Assembly (NCBI GenBank): GCA_905234915.1
Contig: CAJOJP010000011.1
Span: forward strand, 1 to 58,293
DNA length: 58,293 nucleotides
From: Candidatus Gastranaerophilales bacterium
GTDB taxonomy: Bacteria > Cyanobacteriota > Vampirovibrionia > Gastranaerophilales > Gastranaerophilaceae
Direction of reading: 5' to 3'
Under the pieces are notes generated by a model, which was not told where the DNA came from, ran no database searches, and was given only the letters and a program-made list of their open reading frames with translations. Both the position numbers and the translations under genes were made by a program. Positions 8,817 through 16,416 of the stretch are shown here, piece by piece (the stretch's first letter is position 1; every line of letters starts with the position of its first letter).

Positions 8817-9587
8817 TTATACCCATCCGGAAACAGCTGCTTTATTATAGTTAGAAGGGGCTGGAGATAAAATATCATTTGCCTTCTTTAGTAATTGTAA
8901 AACATTTGGGTTTTTTGCATCAAAATGTAAAGTATCGCAGTTAACAGGCATAAATGAACCATTGCCTATTTTTATTTGTGATGAATAGCTTATAGTTCTT
9001 ACTCTGTTTAGTGCATCTTCTTCATTTAAATATTTATTATTTTCAAAGTCTAAAGTAAAATCCTGTTTATAATATTTATCGGCAAAAACTTCTCTGTTAA
9101 CAACTATGCCTGTTTCAGCAGAAACCCTCTCAAGAATTTCATTATCCAGACAGGTATAATTAAGCCATTTATCAAATTTTTGAATTGCCTTTGCAATTGA
9201 TAAAGAAAAATCAAAATTTTCACTTGCAAGTTTATACATTGCGCCATGCGGTCTTACGTGGTCAATAACAAGATTATATGACTTTGCAAAAGCTGCAAGC
9301 GCGCCTATTTGGTATAAAACAACCGCTTCAATTTCGTCCTTCGATAATTCCATCGGTCTATACCCCAGTCCCTGTAAATCATTAAAACCGATATGAGCCC
9401 CTATTGTAAGATTTTTTTCTTTACATTTCAATAAATATTCACGAATTAACAAAGGATCTCCGGCATGAAATCCGCAGGAAATATTTACGGAGCTTACATA
9501 ATCGAGCAATTGTGTTTCGACATCATTTTTAAAATATCCGAAACCCTGTGCTACATCTATGTTATAGTCTATATTTTTTGTCGGCAT
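8817..9587 (-). CDS. pxpA: LamB/YcsF family (PxpA-like) protein
   Basis: Family of the 5-oxoprolinase A subunit, which with PxpB and PxpC cleaves 5-oxoproline to glutamate. Evidence: IDYNIDVAQGFG at the start, NISCGFHAGDP near residues 36-46, IGAHIGFND, and 'HVRPHGAMYKL' in place of the usual HVKPHGALYN. The normal GFGRR motif reads LGYRP, so this is a divergent member. No PxpB or PxpC gene is nearby, so the 5-oxoprolinase role is uncertain. AGAGGA precedes the ATG. It is the first gene of the six-gene minus-strand run that continues to dut. Confidence 0.8.
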   Translation of the reverse strand: MPTKNIDYNIDVAQGFGYFKNDVETQLLDYVSSVNISCGFHAGDPLLIREYLLKCKEKNLTIGAHIGFNDLQGLGYRPMELSKDEIEAVVLYQIGALAAFAKSYNLVIDHVRPHGAMYKLASENFDFSLSIAKAIQKFDKWLNYTCLDNEILERVSAETGIVVNREVFADKYYKQDFTLDFENNKYLNEEDALNRVRTISYSSQIKIGNGSFMPVNCDTLHFDAKNPNVLQLLKKANDILSPAPSNYNKAAVSGWV

Positions 9588-9694
9588 AATATTCCTCTTA
9601 TAAATTGTATATTTATACTATTACATTATATACCAATATTGATTTTAATCAAAACGTAACAATTTTTTATTTTCCGAAATTTTAGAGTACTGCA

Positions 9695-9832
9695 AAAAAG
9701 AAAACACTTTTCGGAGCTGTTACACCCGCTTATTTCTTAAGCCGCACCAGCTATTTTTTTATTATTGATAAAAAATAAAAAGAAATGCGCGTGCTCAATG
9801 CTCCTCAAAGTATTTTCTTTTTTTCGTTTTTT
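9695..9832. repeat. Long imperfect palindrome
   Basis: The left arm (from about 9695: AAAAAAGAAAA, ACTTTT, GGAGC, CGC, ATTTCTT) reappears as the reverse complement in the right arm up to about 9832, with scattered mismatches. The A/T-rich centre can also fold. It lies between the 3' end of the pilin-like gene and the start of pxpA. It may end transcription, but it is longer than a normal terminator and looks like a decayed miniature element. Confidence 0.55.
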
Positions 9833-9867
9833 ATTTTAAAAAGTCCAATTATTTAAGGAACGCTATA

Positions 9868-10467
9868 CTAGTTATTACCTCTTGTAACACCGAATGAATC
9901 ATTAATTAATTCATTTTCATAAGTATATGTATCAGGTGTAGAAACTCTGCCGTCGTATCGAACTTCAATTTTCATACCGTCCGTAGAACTTCCTCCGACA
10001 CGTGTTCTGGCATTTTTTTCACCGTCTGATAACTTACGGTCAACGTGAATTGTTTTACTTCCGCGGTTAGGAAAAGAATCCTCCAGCCCCCAGTACCTTA
10101 TACCGTCCGTTGTAATAAAATTTGGAGAATCATAACATGACTTTGTATTAGGTGTACATTTTGAATAACCGGTTGCACCGCAATTAACATTTCCTGATGT
10201 ATTAAGTGAATCTTTAACCGCATTACAAAAATCGGAAGCTCCTACAGCTTCATCACTCCAATAAGCGGCAGAATTAGTTGCCTGAGAATACAGAGTATTT
10301 TCCATTGCGGAAGATACAGCCGATTGAACGGTAAATAAAGCTTTTTTATAGGTAATTTTATCTTTATCGGGTTTTGCACTATTAAGCGTAGGAATTAAGA
10401 TTGAGGCCATAACTCCTAATATTGCCATTGTAATCAAGGCTTCAGATAAAGTAAATGCTTTTCTCAT
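9868..10467 (-). CDS. Type IV pilin-like (prepilin) protein
   Basis: A secreted or surface pseudopilin-type protein of 199 residues. The N-terminus MRKAFTLSEALITMAILG is a class III signal: a short basic leader, the FTLxE motif with Glu5 of the mature protein, and a hydrophobic helix of about 20 residues. PilD would cut before Phe5; the -1 residue is Ala rather than the common Gly. The mature part has four Cys in two pairs (near residues 82/96 and 104/111), likely disulphides, and a C-terminal beta-rich region. No pilus assembly genes are adjacent. Many lineages keep scattered single prepilin genes of this kind. AGGAAA precedes the ATG. Confidence 0.88.
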   Translation of the reverse strand: MRKAFTLSEALITMAILGVMASILIPTLNSAKPDKDKITYKKALFTVQSAVSSAMENTLYSQATNSAAYWSDEAVGASDFCNAVKDSLNTSGNVNCGATGYSKCTPNTKSCYDSPNFITTDGIRYWGLEDSFPNRGSKTIHVDRKLSDGEKNARTRVGGSSTDGMKIEVRYDGRVSTPDTYTYENELINDSFGVTRGNN

Positions 10468-10563
10468 TTAATATTTTCCTATTGAAAATCAAAACAACCT
10501 ATATGAGTATAATACCACATTTTAGAAAATTTCACTACATTAATCATACAATGAGAGTATTAA

Positions 10564-12972
10564 TTAATTTTCGGACGGTATTCTCATTGCATAAAACGAA
10601 CGAATTACAAATATAAGAGCAATTATAAATAATATAATTCCAGTAATTGTCGATATTTTTGTAAATGAAGGAGATATAGCTATTTCCATAGCTAAAAGCC
10701 CGAATAAAGTTGTAAATTTTATTATAGGATTCATTGCTACAGAGGAAGTATCTTTAAAAGGATCGCCTACTGTATCGCCTACTACGGAAGCATCATGCAG
10801 TGGAGTACCTTTTTGATTTAAATCAACTTCAACGATTTTTTTTGCATTATCCCAGCACCCGCCGGCATTTGCCATAAATACGGCTTGAAATAGTCCAAAA
10901 ACTGCTATACCGATTAAATAACTTATAAAGAAAGAAACGGGAGCATTATTTCCATTTGGAGCGGATAAGAAAGCAAATGCAAGTGCAAATGCAAACAATG
11001 CTATAAATATATTGAGCATACCGCGCTGAGCATACTCGGTACATATTTTAACTACCTCTTTTGAATTTTCGGTATTGGCTTTTTTATCTTCAGAATTACC
11101 AAGCTTAATATTATTTGAAATATATTCGACGGCTCTGTATGCACCTGTTGTAACAGCCTGCATTGAAGCTCCCGAGAACCAATATATTACTGCTCCACCC
11201 ATTAATAATCCGAGCAGGGTATATGGATTTAACAAATTCAATATTGATTCGGGTGTAATCCCCAAAGTTTCTTTTATAACCAAAATCAAAGAGAATATCA
11301 TGGTTGTTGCCCCTACTACCGCTGTACCTATCAGTACGGGTTTTGAGGTTGCCTTAAATGTATTTCCGGCTCCGTCATTCTGTTCTAAGAATTTTTTTGC
11401 ATTTTCAAAATCCGGTTCAAAACCAAATTCATTTTTTATTTCTTCGTTTACATTTGGAGTTTCTTCTATTAATGAAAGTTCATAAACGGATTGCGCATTA
11501 TCTGTAACAGGGCCGTAGCTGTCAACGGCTATTGTAACGGGCCCCATGCCTAAAAATCCGAATGCTGTTAAACCAAAAGCAAATACTGAGGGGTAAACCA
11601 TTACGGTATCGGATATATTTACACTTGCAAAATATGCGCCTGCCATTAAAGCTGCAATAACAAGTCCTATCCAGAAACCTGAAAAATTTCCCGAAACAAT
11701 ACCCGAAAGTATTGTTAAAGAAGCTCCGCCTTCTTTTGAGGCTGTTACTACCTCCATTGTATGCTTTGATTTTGGACTCGTAAATACTTTAGTAAACTCC
11801 GGAATTAAAGCAGCACCAAGTGTTCCACAGCTTATTATTACGGAAAGAGTAAGCCATAATCTATCCGGCATTGCACCAAGCAGATATTTACTTACACAAA
11901 ATGTCATTATAATTGATAAAATTGATGTAATCCAAACAAGATTAGTTAAAGGAGCTTCAAAATCCAAGTCTTTTTTATTTTTATATAAAATACCGTTTAA
12001 TAATCCGTTTATGCCATAAGCAAGCACTGAGGTAATAATCATTAAGTATCTCATTACAAAAATCCATGTTAATAAAGGAATTTGGTAATCGGGAAATACA
12101 CCCAGAAGAATAAAACTTACAAGAGCAACACCTGTTACACCGTAAGTTTCAAATCCGTCAGCCGTAGGGCCTATGGAATCTCCGGCATTATCTCCGGTAC
12201 AATCAGCAATAACTCCGGGATTTCTAGGGTCATCCTCTTTTATTCCGAAGCGTATTTTCATTAAATCGGAACCGATATCGGCTATTTTGGTAAATATGCC
12301 GCCTGCAACACGGAGTGCCGATGCACCTAATGATTCTCCTATTGCAAAGCCTATAAAGCAATATCCCGCTAAATCAGACGGAATAAATAAAAGTATTGTG
12401 AGCATAACAAAAAGTTCAACGCTTACAAGTAAAACTCCGATGCTCATACCCGCTTTTAAAGGGATATTTAATATTTCAAGAGGTTTATTTTTTAGTGACA
12501 CAAAAGAAGTTCTTGCATTCGCAAGAGTATTCATTCTTATACCGAACCACGCAACAGCGTAAGATCCTAATATGCCAATTACAGATGAAGCAAGAATAAT
12601 TAATACGTTCTGAATTGTCATTGCTCTTAAAATACCGAAATAAAAAGCAATGCAAAGCCCAATTAAAACTTCCAATACAATTAAAAATTTCCCCTGCTGA
12701 ATAAGGTAGGTTTTACAGGTTTCAAAAATAGTCGTTCCTATGTCAATCATAGATTTATGCGCTTTTATATTTTTAATTTGAAAATAAGCAATTAATCCCC
12801 AAATAATACCTGCTATACTGACAATAATTCCTGCAAGTATAAGATTGTATTCCGTTCCCTGAAAAACCGGTACTTTTAAATCTGCTTCACTTGAATATGA
12901 TGGTGCTTGAGTTAAAAGTAATGTAAAAACATATAATAAAACAGTCTGTGATAATTTTTTTAAAAGCAGCAT
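10564..12972 (-). CDS. hppA: Membrane-bound pyrophosphatase ion pump
   Basis: Hydrolyses pyrophosphate and pumps H+ or Na+ across the membrane. The substrate motif is present in the form DIGSDLMKIRFGIKEDDPRN with 'VIADCTGDNAGD' after it, which marks the divergent branch rather than the plant-type 'DVGADLVGK' form. About 16 hydrophobic segments are spread over 802 residues, preceded by a signal-like first segment. The K+-dependence position reads GNTFKA: the Lys there usually goes with K+-independence, while Ala marks K+-dependent enzymes. I start at the ATG at 12972 because GGAGG lies six bases before it. The pumped ion cannot be read from sequence alone. Confidence 0.93.
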   Translation of the reverse strand: MLLLKKLSQTVLLYVFTLLLTQAPSYSSEADLKVPVFQGTEYNLILAGIIVSIAGIIWGLIAYFQIKNIKAHKSMIDIGTTIFETCKTYLIQQGKFLIVLEVLIGLCIAFYFGILRAMTIQNVLIILASSVIGILGSYAVAWFGIRMNTLANARTSFVSLKNKPLEILNIPLKAGMSIGVLLVSVELFVMLTILLFIPSDLAGYCFIGFAIGESLGASALRVAGGIFTKIADIGSDLMKIRFGIKEDDPRNPGVIADCTGDNAGDSIGPTADGFETYGVTGVALVSFILLGVFPDYQIPLLTWIFVMRYLMIITSVLAYGINGLLNGILYKNKKDLDFEAPLTNLVWITSILSIIMTFCVSKYLLGAMPDRLWLTLSVIISCGTLGAALIPEFTKVFTSPKSKHTMEVVTASKEGGASLTILSGIVSGNFSGFWIGLVIAALMAGAYFASVNISDTVMVYPSVFAFGLTAFGFLGMGPVTIAVDSYGPVTDNAQSVYELSLIEETPNVNEEIKNEFGFEPDFENAKKFLEQNDGAGNTFKATSKPVLIGTAVVGATTMIFSLILVIKETLGITPESILNLLNPYTLLGLLMGGAVIYWFSGASMQAVTTGAYRAVEYISNNIKLGNSEDKKANTENSKEVVKICTEYAQRGMLNIFIALFAFALAFAFLSAPNGNNAPVSFFISYLIGIAVFGLFQAVFMANAGGCWDNAKKIVEVDLNQKGTPLHDASVVGDTVGDPFKDTSSVAMNPIIKFTTLFGLLAMEIAISPSFTKISTITGIILFIIALIFVIRSFYAMRIPSEN

Positions 12973-13086
12973 AATATCCTCCAAGTATAATTTTCTACAT
13001 TATATAGCAGCGTTAGAATTAAAGCTATTATGTAAATTTATATTTAAGTTTATATTTTCTGAGTATTAATATTAAATAATGGCTTT

Positions 13087-13243
13087 GAATTGAAAATAAA
13101 AAAATGTGAAAGCGGATACTACACGCCTAAATTGCAAACTTCAACCCGAAAAGTGCTACTAAGCTACGCACTTTTTGATGTTGTTTCAGTATGCAATTTA
13201 ACGGCGTTCCGTATATGCTTTCACATTTTTTTATTTTCAATTC
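13087..13243. repeat. 157-base near-perfect palindrome
   Basis: Twenty-seven bases at the left end (13087-13113) are repeated exactly, inverted, at 13217-13243. Inside, the arms continue to pair with mismatches (ACGCC, TAAATTGCA and AAAGTGC on both sides) down to a loop near 13155. It is not followed by a T-run beyond its own ends. It resembles a miniature inverted-repeat element or a very stable RNA hairpin in the intergenic gap between the divergent hppA and yqaA genes. No coding potential is credible here. Confidence 0.85.
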
Positions 13244-13299
13244 CACTATTTTTTATGATAGAATTTATAATGATATTAATGAAATAACTATATTTTTAG

Positions 13300-13893
13300 A
13301 TGCGGGGGTATGCAGGAATGAAAGAGATATTTGTTCAAATGACGCAATATTTTAAAGATATGGGCATCTTAGGTTTAGCATTAAACTCTTTTATTGAAAG
13401 TTTTTTTCTTGTACCTCCGCCTGATATTATACTAAGCATAATGGATTTAGCACAGCCTGAAAAAGCATTATATTATGCATTTATATGCACTATTGCTTCA
13501 GCTGTAGGCGGAGCTGTAGGCTACGCTATAGGATACTGGGGCGGCAGACCTGCTTTTAATTGGCTTTTCAGAAAAGGCGGAAAAGAAAAATTCGATGCTG
13601 TAGAACGGCTTTACGGTAAATATGGTACGGCAGCAGTATTTTTCTCTGCCTTTACACCTGTTCCTTATAAAGTTTTTACAATAGCAAGCGGCATTTTAAA
13701 TATGAATTTCTGGAAATTTATGATTGCAAGCTTCTTTGGCAGAGGGTTAAGATTTTTTATCGTAAGCTTTGTTTTAATGTTTTTCGGTGAAGCGGTTAAA
13801 CAGTATATTGAACTTGTAATTATTGCTTTAACAATTATTGTAATAGTATTTTATATAATTGTTTATAAAAAAAGAAAATCATTTGTTAAATAA
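13300..13893 (+). CDS. YqaA/DedA-family membrane protein
   Basis: Inner-membrane protein of the VTT (SNARE-associated, DedA-like) family, whose members act in lipid carrier recycling and membrane integrity. The 197 residues have about five hydrophobic segments. The family region shows 'FFLVPPPDIILS' near the start and 'FTPVPYKVFTIASG' with the conserved Pro-Pro/Lys, as in YqaA proteins. Two starts are possible: ATG at 13300, five bases after a TATATT box and without a ribosome site, or ATG at 13318, with only a poorly placed GCAGGA. MurQ follows 11 bases later, so both are probably on one transcript. Confidence 0.85.
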   Translation: MRGYAGMKEIFVQMTQYFKDMGILGLALNSFIESFFLVPPPDIILSIMDLAQPEKALYYAFICTIASAVGGAVGYAIGYWGGRPAFNWLFRKGGKEKFDAVERLYGKYGTAAVFFSAFTPVPYKVFTIASGILNMNFWKFMIASFFGRGLRFFIVSFVLMFFGEAVKQYIELVIIALTIIVIVFYIIVYKKRKSFVK

Positions 13894-13904
13894 AAGGTAT
13901 AAAT

Positions 13905-14795
13905 ATGATAATAACCGAAAAAACTAATGAAAATACCGTTAATATAGATATATCTTCTTCAATTGAAATTGCGAGAATGATTAATAATGAGGATTTGAAG
14001 GTTGCTGTGGAAATATCAAAAAACCTTGAAAATATTGCGCAGGCAATTGATATAATAAGCAAAAACTTTTTAAAAGGCGGACGTTTATTCTATTTTGGAG
14101 CAGGTACCTCAGGCAGATTGGGAGTTCTTGATGCATCAGAGTGTCCGCCCACGTTTAATACTCCTTATGATATGGTACAGGGTATTATTGCAGGCGGTGA
14201 TAGAGCATTAAGATATGCGGCGGAAGGCGCGGAGGACAGTATTGAACTTGCAAAAAAAGACTTTGAGCAGCATAATATAACATCTGATGATACTGTTGTT
14301 TCAATATCTGCAAGTGGAAACGCAAACTACACAACGGAAATATTAAAGCTCGCAAAAAATAATTCGATTGCGACAATTGCTTTAACCTGCAATAAAGAAG
14401 CGGAAATGAAAAAATATGCAGATATTACAATCTGCATAGAAACAGGAGCCGAGGCGATTACAGGCTCAACAAGAATGAAAGCAGGCTCGGCTCAAAAAAT
14501 GGTGCTTAATATGCTTACAACAGGCTCTATGGTAAAAATAGGAAAAACCTATAAAAATTTCATGGTTGATGTTAACCCCGTAAATATTAAATTAAAAGAT
14601 AGAGCAATAAGAATAGTATCTGAAATAACTGAAGTTCCTTATGAACAAGCTAAACAAGCTTTAGAAAATAATAATTACAAAATAAAAGAAACAATCCTGC
14701 AATTAAAATATAAAATCAGCGAAGATAAAGCAACGGAACTTTTAGAAAAACACAACGGAATATTACGAAAAATTTTTGAAATATCAGATAAATAA
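13905..14795 (+). CDS. murQ: N-acetylmuramic acid 6-phosphate etherase
   Basis: Splits MurNAc-6-phosphate into GlcNAc-6-phosphate and lactate during cell-wall recycling. The SIS domain shows FGAGTSGRLGVLDASECPPTF (family signature) near residues 62-83 and the second phosphosugar loop ISASGN. The C-terminal 'GAEAITGSTRMKAGSAQK' is also diagnostic. Length 296 is normal. AAAGGT precedes the ATG. It sits 11 bases after the yqaA-type gene and converges with the XRE regulator with no gap. Other recycling enzymes are not in the window. Confidence 0.96.
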   Translation: MIITEKTNENTVNIDISSSIEIARMINNEDLKVAVEISKNLENIAQAIDIISKNFLKGGRLFYFGAGTSGRLGVLDASECPPTFNTPYDMVQGIIAGGDRALRYAAEGAEDSIELAKKDFEQHNITSDDTVVSISASGNANYTTEILKLAKNNSIATIALTCNKEAEMKKYADITICIETGAEAITGSTRMKAGSAQKMVLNMLTTGSMVKIGKTYKNFMVDVNPVNIKLKDRAIRIVSEITEVPYEQAKQALENNNYKIKETILQLKYKISEDKATELLEKHNGILRKIFEISDK

Positions 14796-15107
14796 TTACA
14801 TTAAATCAATCATAGAATTAATCCTAATGAGTTTTTCAAGCTGGCAGTTTTGAAGTTTTAAATTTATTATTTGTTGTATATCTGATAAATTTTCCTGCTT
14901 ATCGGGAAGTAAAAGCTCAACAGGAGATGTATTGAAAACTTCGCAGATTTTATCAATTGTTTCACCTGTCGGTAAATATTTGTTATGTTCAATATTTCTG
15001 TACCCTTGAACACTCATATTTATTTTACCCGCAAATTCTTCTTGAGTTAATTGAATTTTTTGCCTAAGTCTTTTTATTCCGTCTGTTATTAGTTTTTGAT
15101 AACTCAT
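14796..15107 (-). CDS. XRE-family transcriptional regulator
   Basis: A 103-residue DNA-binding protein. Residues 8-63 form a Cro/C1 helix-turn-helix (LRQKIQLTQEEFAGKINMS then VQGYRNIEHNKYLPTGETI). A short tail (ENLSDIQQIINLKLQNCQLEKLI) probably dimerises. Its ATG overlaps the ATG of the divergent TupA-like reading frame, so the two share a tiny promoter region or the regulator has invaded an older gene. No Shine-Dalgarno is obvious. Its target is unknown. Confidence 0.85.
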   Translation of the reverse strand: MSYQKLITDGIKRLRQKIQLTQEEFAGKINMSVQGYRNIEHNKYLPTGETIDKICEVFNTSPVELLLPDKQENLSDIQQIINLKLQNCQLEKLIRINSMIDLM

Positions 15108-16060
15108 GTTAATAATTGTTACTTATTTCGAGTATCCACGTTACTTAGCAAAACTGTTTAAGTTAAGAACGGGTGAGGAACTGACGCTTTTAAAAGAGTG
15201 GAGTTTTAAGAGCGGAGATTTGAGCTATAAAATAAATAAGAAAAAATTAAAAACCTTTAATCAGAAAATTCAATGGATTAAGTTGTATGGTATTACTCCT
15301 CTAATGCGTGATTGCACGGATAAAGTAAAAGTAAGAGATTATGTAAGAGAGAGAATAGGGGCTGAATACTTAAAACCTGTACTTCAAGTAGTTAGGATTG
15401 AGGAGAGTGGAGTTAGGAGCAATAATTTAAATTTTTCACTCTCAACTCTTAACTCTCCACTCTTTGATAAAATAGACTTTGATAAACTTCCCGAAAGGCA
15501 AATGGCATTACATTATTAAAGATAAAGAAGAATATCTTAAAAACAAACGATTGGTTGAAATAACGCGACGTAACATTACGGGCTGGCTGGAACAGGAATT
15601 TTGGATTTGGGGCGGGTTTGAAATGCAATATAGAGGTATTAAACCGAAAATATTAATTGAACCTCTTTTAAGAAATGATATTAATAAAAATACAGAAGAA
15701 ATACAGATATTTTGTTTTAGCGGAATTCCAAAACTTATAATAAGAATAGAAGAAGGAACAGATAATAAAACAACATTATACGATGAGCAATTAAATATTA
15801 TTAATGATACTTTTTCCCCCGGAGATATAAACATAAACCGTCCGAAAGATAATTTAATTAATAAAGCACTTGTATTATCCATAAAACTTACCAAATATTT
15901 TAATTTTGTCCGAGTTGATTGGATTGTTTATAAAAAAGAAATTTATTTTGAAGAATTAACATTTACACCTTTTTCAGGATTTCATAGAGAAATTAATTTA
16001 AAATATAACAGATATTTTGGGGAAATAACAAATTTAAAGGAAACTAACAATGAATTATAA
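15106..16060 (+). pseudogene. Broken TupA-like ATP-grasp gene
   Basis: Two overlapping frames (15106-15519 and 15479-16060) together make one TupA-like ATP-grasp protein, a family found in teichuronopeptide and capsule clusters. The first frame has the conserved FNQKIQWIKLYGITPLMRDC, DKVKVRDYV and FDKIDFDKLPE; the second has WHYIIKDKEEY, RNITGWLEQEFW, KILIEPLL and the C-terminal VRVDWIV, ELTFTPFSGF. Between them, near 15495-15510, the expected nucleotide loop (K-x-NHGSG type) is missing and the frame shifts, so a small deletion has inactivated it. A palindromic insert sits upstream of the break. The 5' end touches the XRE gene and may also be truncated. Confidence 0.8.
15389..15466. repeat. 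Palindromic insert inside the TupA-like gene
   Basis: GAGAGTGGAGTTAGGAG on the left and AACTCTTAACTCTCCACTC on the right are inverted versions of each other around an A/T-rich loop. They encode about 23 extra residues (from RIEESGV to LNSPL) between 'VLQVV' and 'FDKIDFDKLPE', which are adjacent in family members. The insertion keeps the frame. Confidence 0.7.
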
Positions 16061-16337
16061 TGTAATTGAAGGGCTGTCAGAAAAAGAAATTATTTCATAT
16101 TTTGATGAGATAATTGAAGATAATAATAAATATTTTTTATCCGAAAGTGGCTACTATAATTATGGAAGAGGTTACGTTTACTGGGATACCCATATAAACT
16201 CTTTGGGTTCTATGAGTTGTATGCCTATCTATATATCTGGTCGTAATACTGATGATTATTACATAAGAAGAACTTTTTATTGTATTTGTGTTGCTGCAGG
16301 TTGGGCTGCAGAAGATTCAAATTGCTACTGCGATTAG
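16050..16337 (+). CDS. Unknown small Cys/Tyr-rich protein
   Basis: I do not recognise this 95-residue protein. AAGGA lies before the ATG and the start overlaps the end of the broken TupA-like frame. The N-terminal third is acidic and probably helical (GLSEKEIISYFDEIIEDN). The middle is rich in Tyr, Gly and Ser. The tail ends FYCICVAAGWAAEDSNCYCD, with four of the five Cys in the last 20 residues. There is no signal peptide. The charged leader plus Cys-rich end recalls peptide precursors, but no modifying enzyme is near. A strong terminator follows. Confidence 0.6.
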   Translation: MNYNVIEGLSEKEIISYFDEIIEDNNKYFLSESGYYNYGRGYVYWDTHINSLGSMSCMPIYISGRNTDDYYIRRTFYCICVAAGWAAEDSNCYCD

Positions 16338-16371
16338 AATTATAAAATTATATTTACGTAGTATTTTTGCG

Positions 16372-16400
16372 GAATTTATTAAAATTCCGCTTTTTTTATT
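16372..16400 (+). terminator. Rho-independent terminator
   Basis: GCGGAATTT and AAATTCCGC form a 9-bp stem with a four-base loop, followed by seven T. It ends the transcript of the small Cys-rich gene and can also serve the converging nucleotidase gene. Confidence 0.9.
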
Positions 16401-16416
16401 TTAATAAAATGAAAAT

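Noticed and set aside
12082-12562. Plus-strand ORFs opposite hppA and other long genes
   Set aside because: Shadow frames without ribosome sites or family features; the minus-strand gene accounts for the sequence.
13090-13287. 65-codon ORF between hppA and yqaA
   Set aside because: It lies almost wholly inside the 157-base palindrome and has no ribosome site. The frame is a by-product of the repeat.
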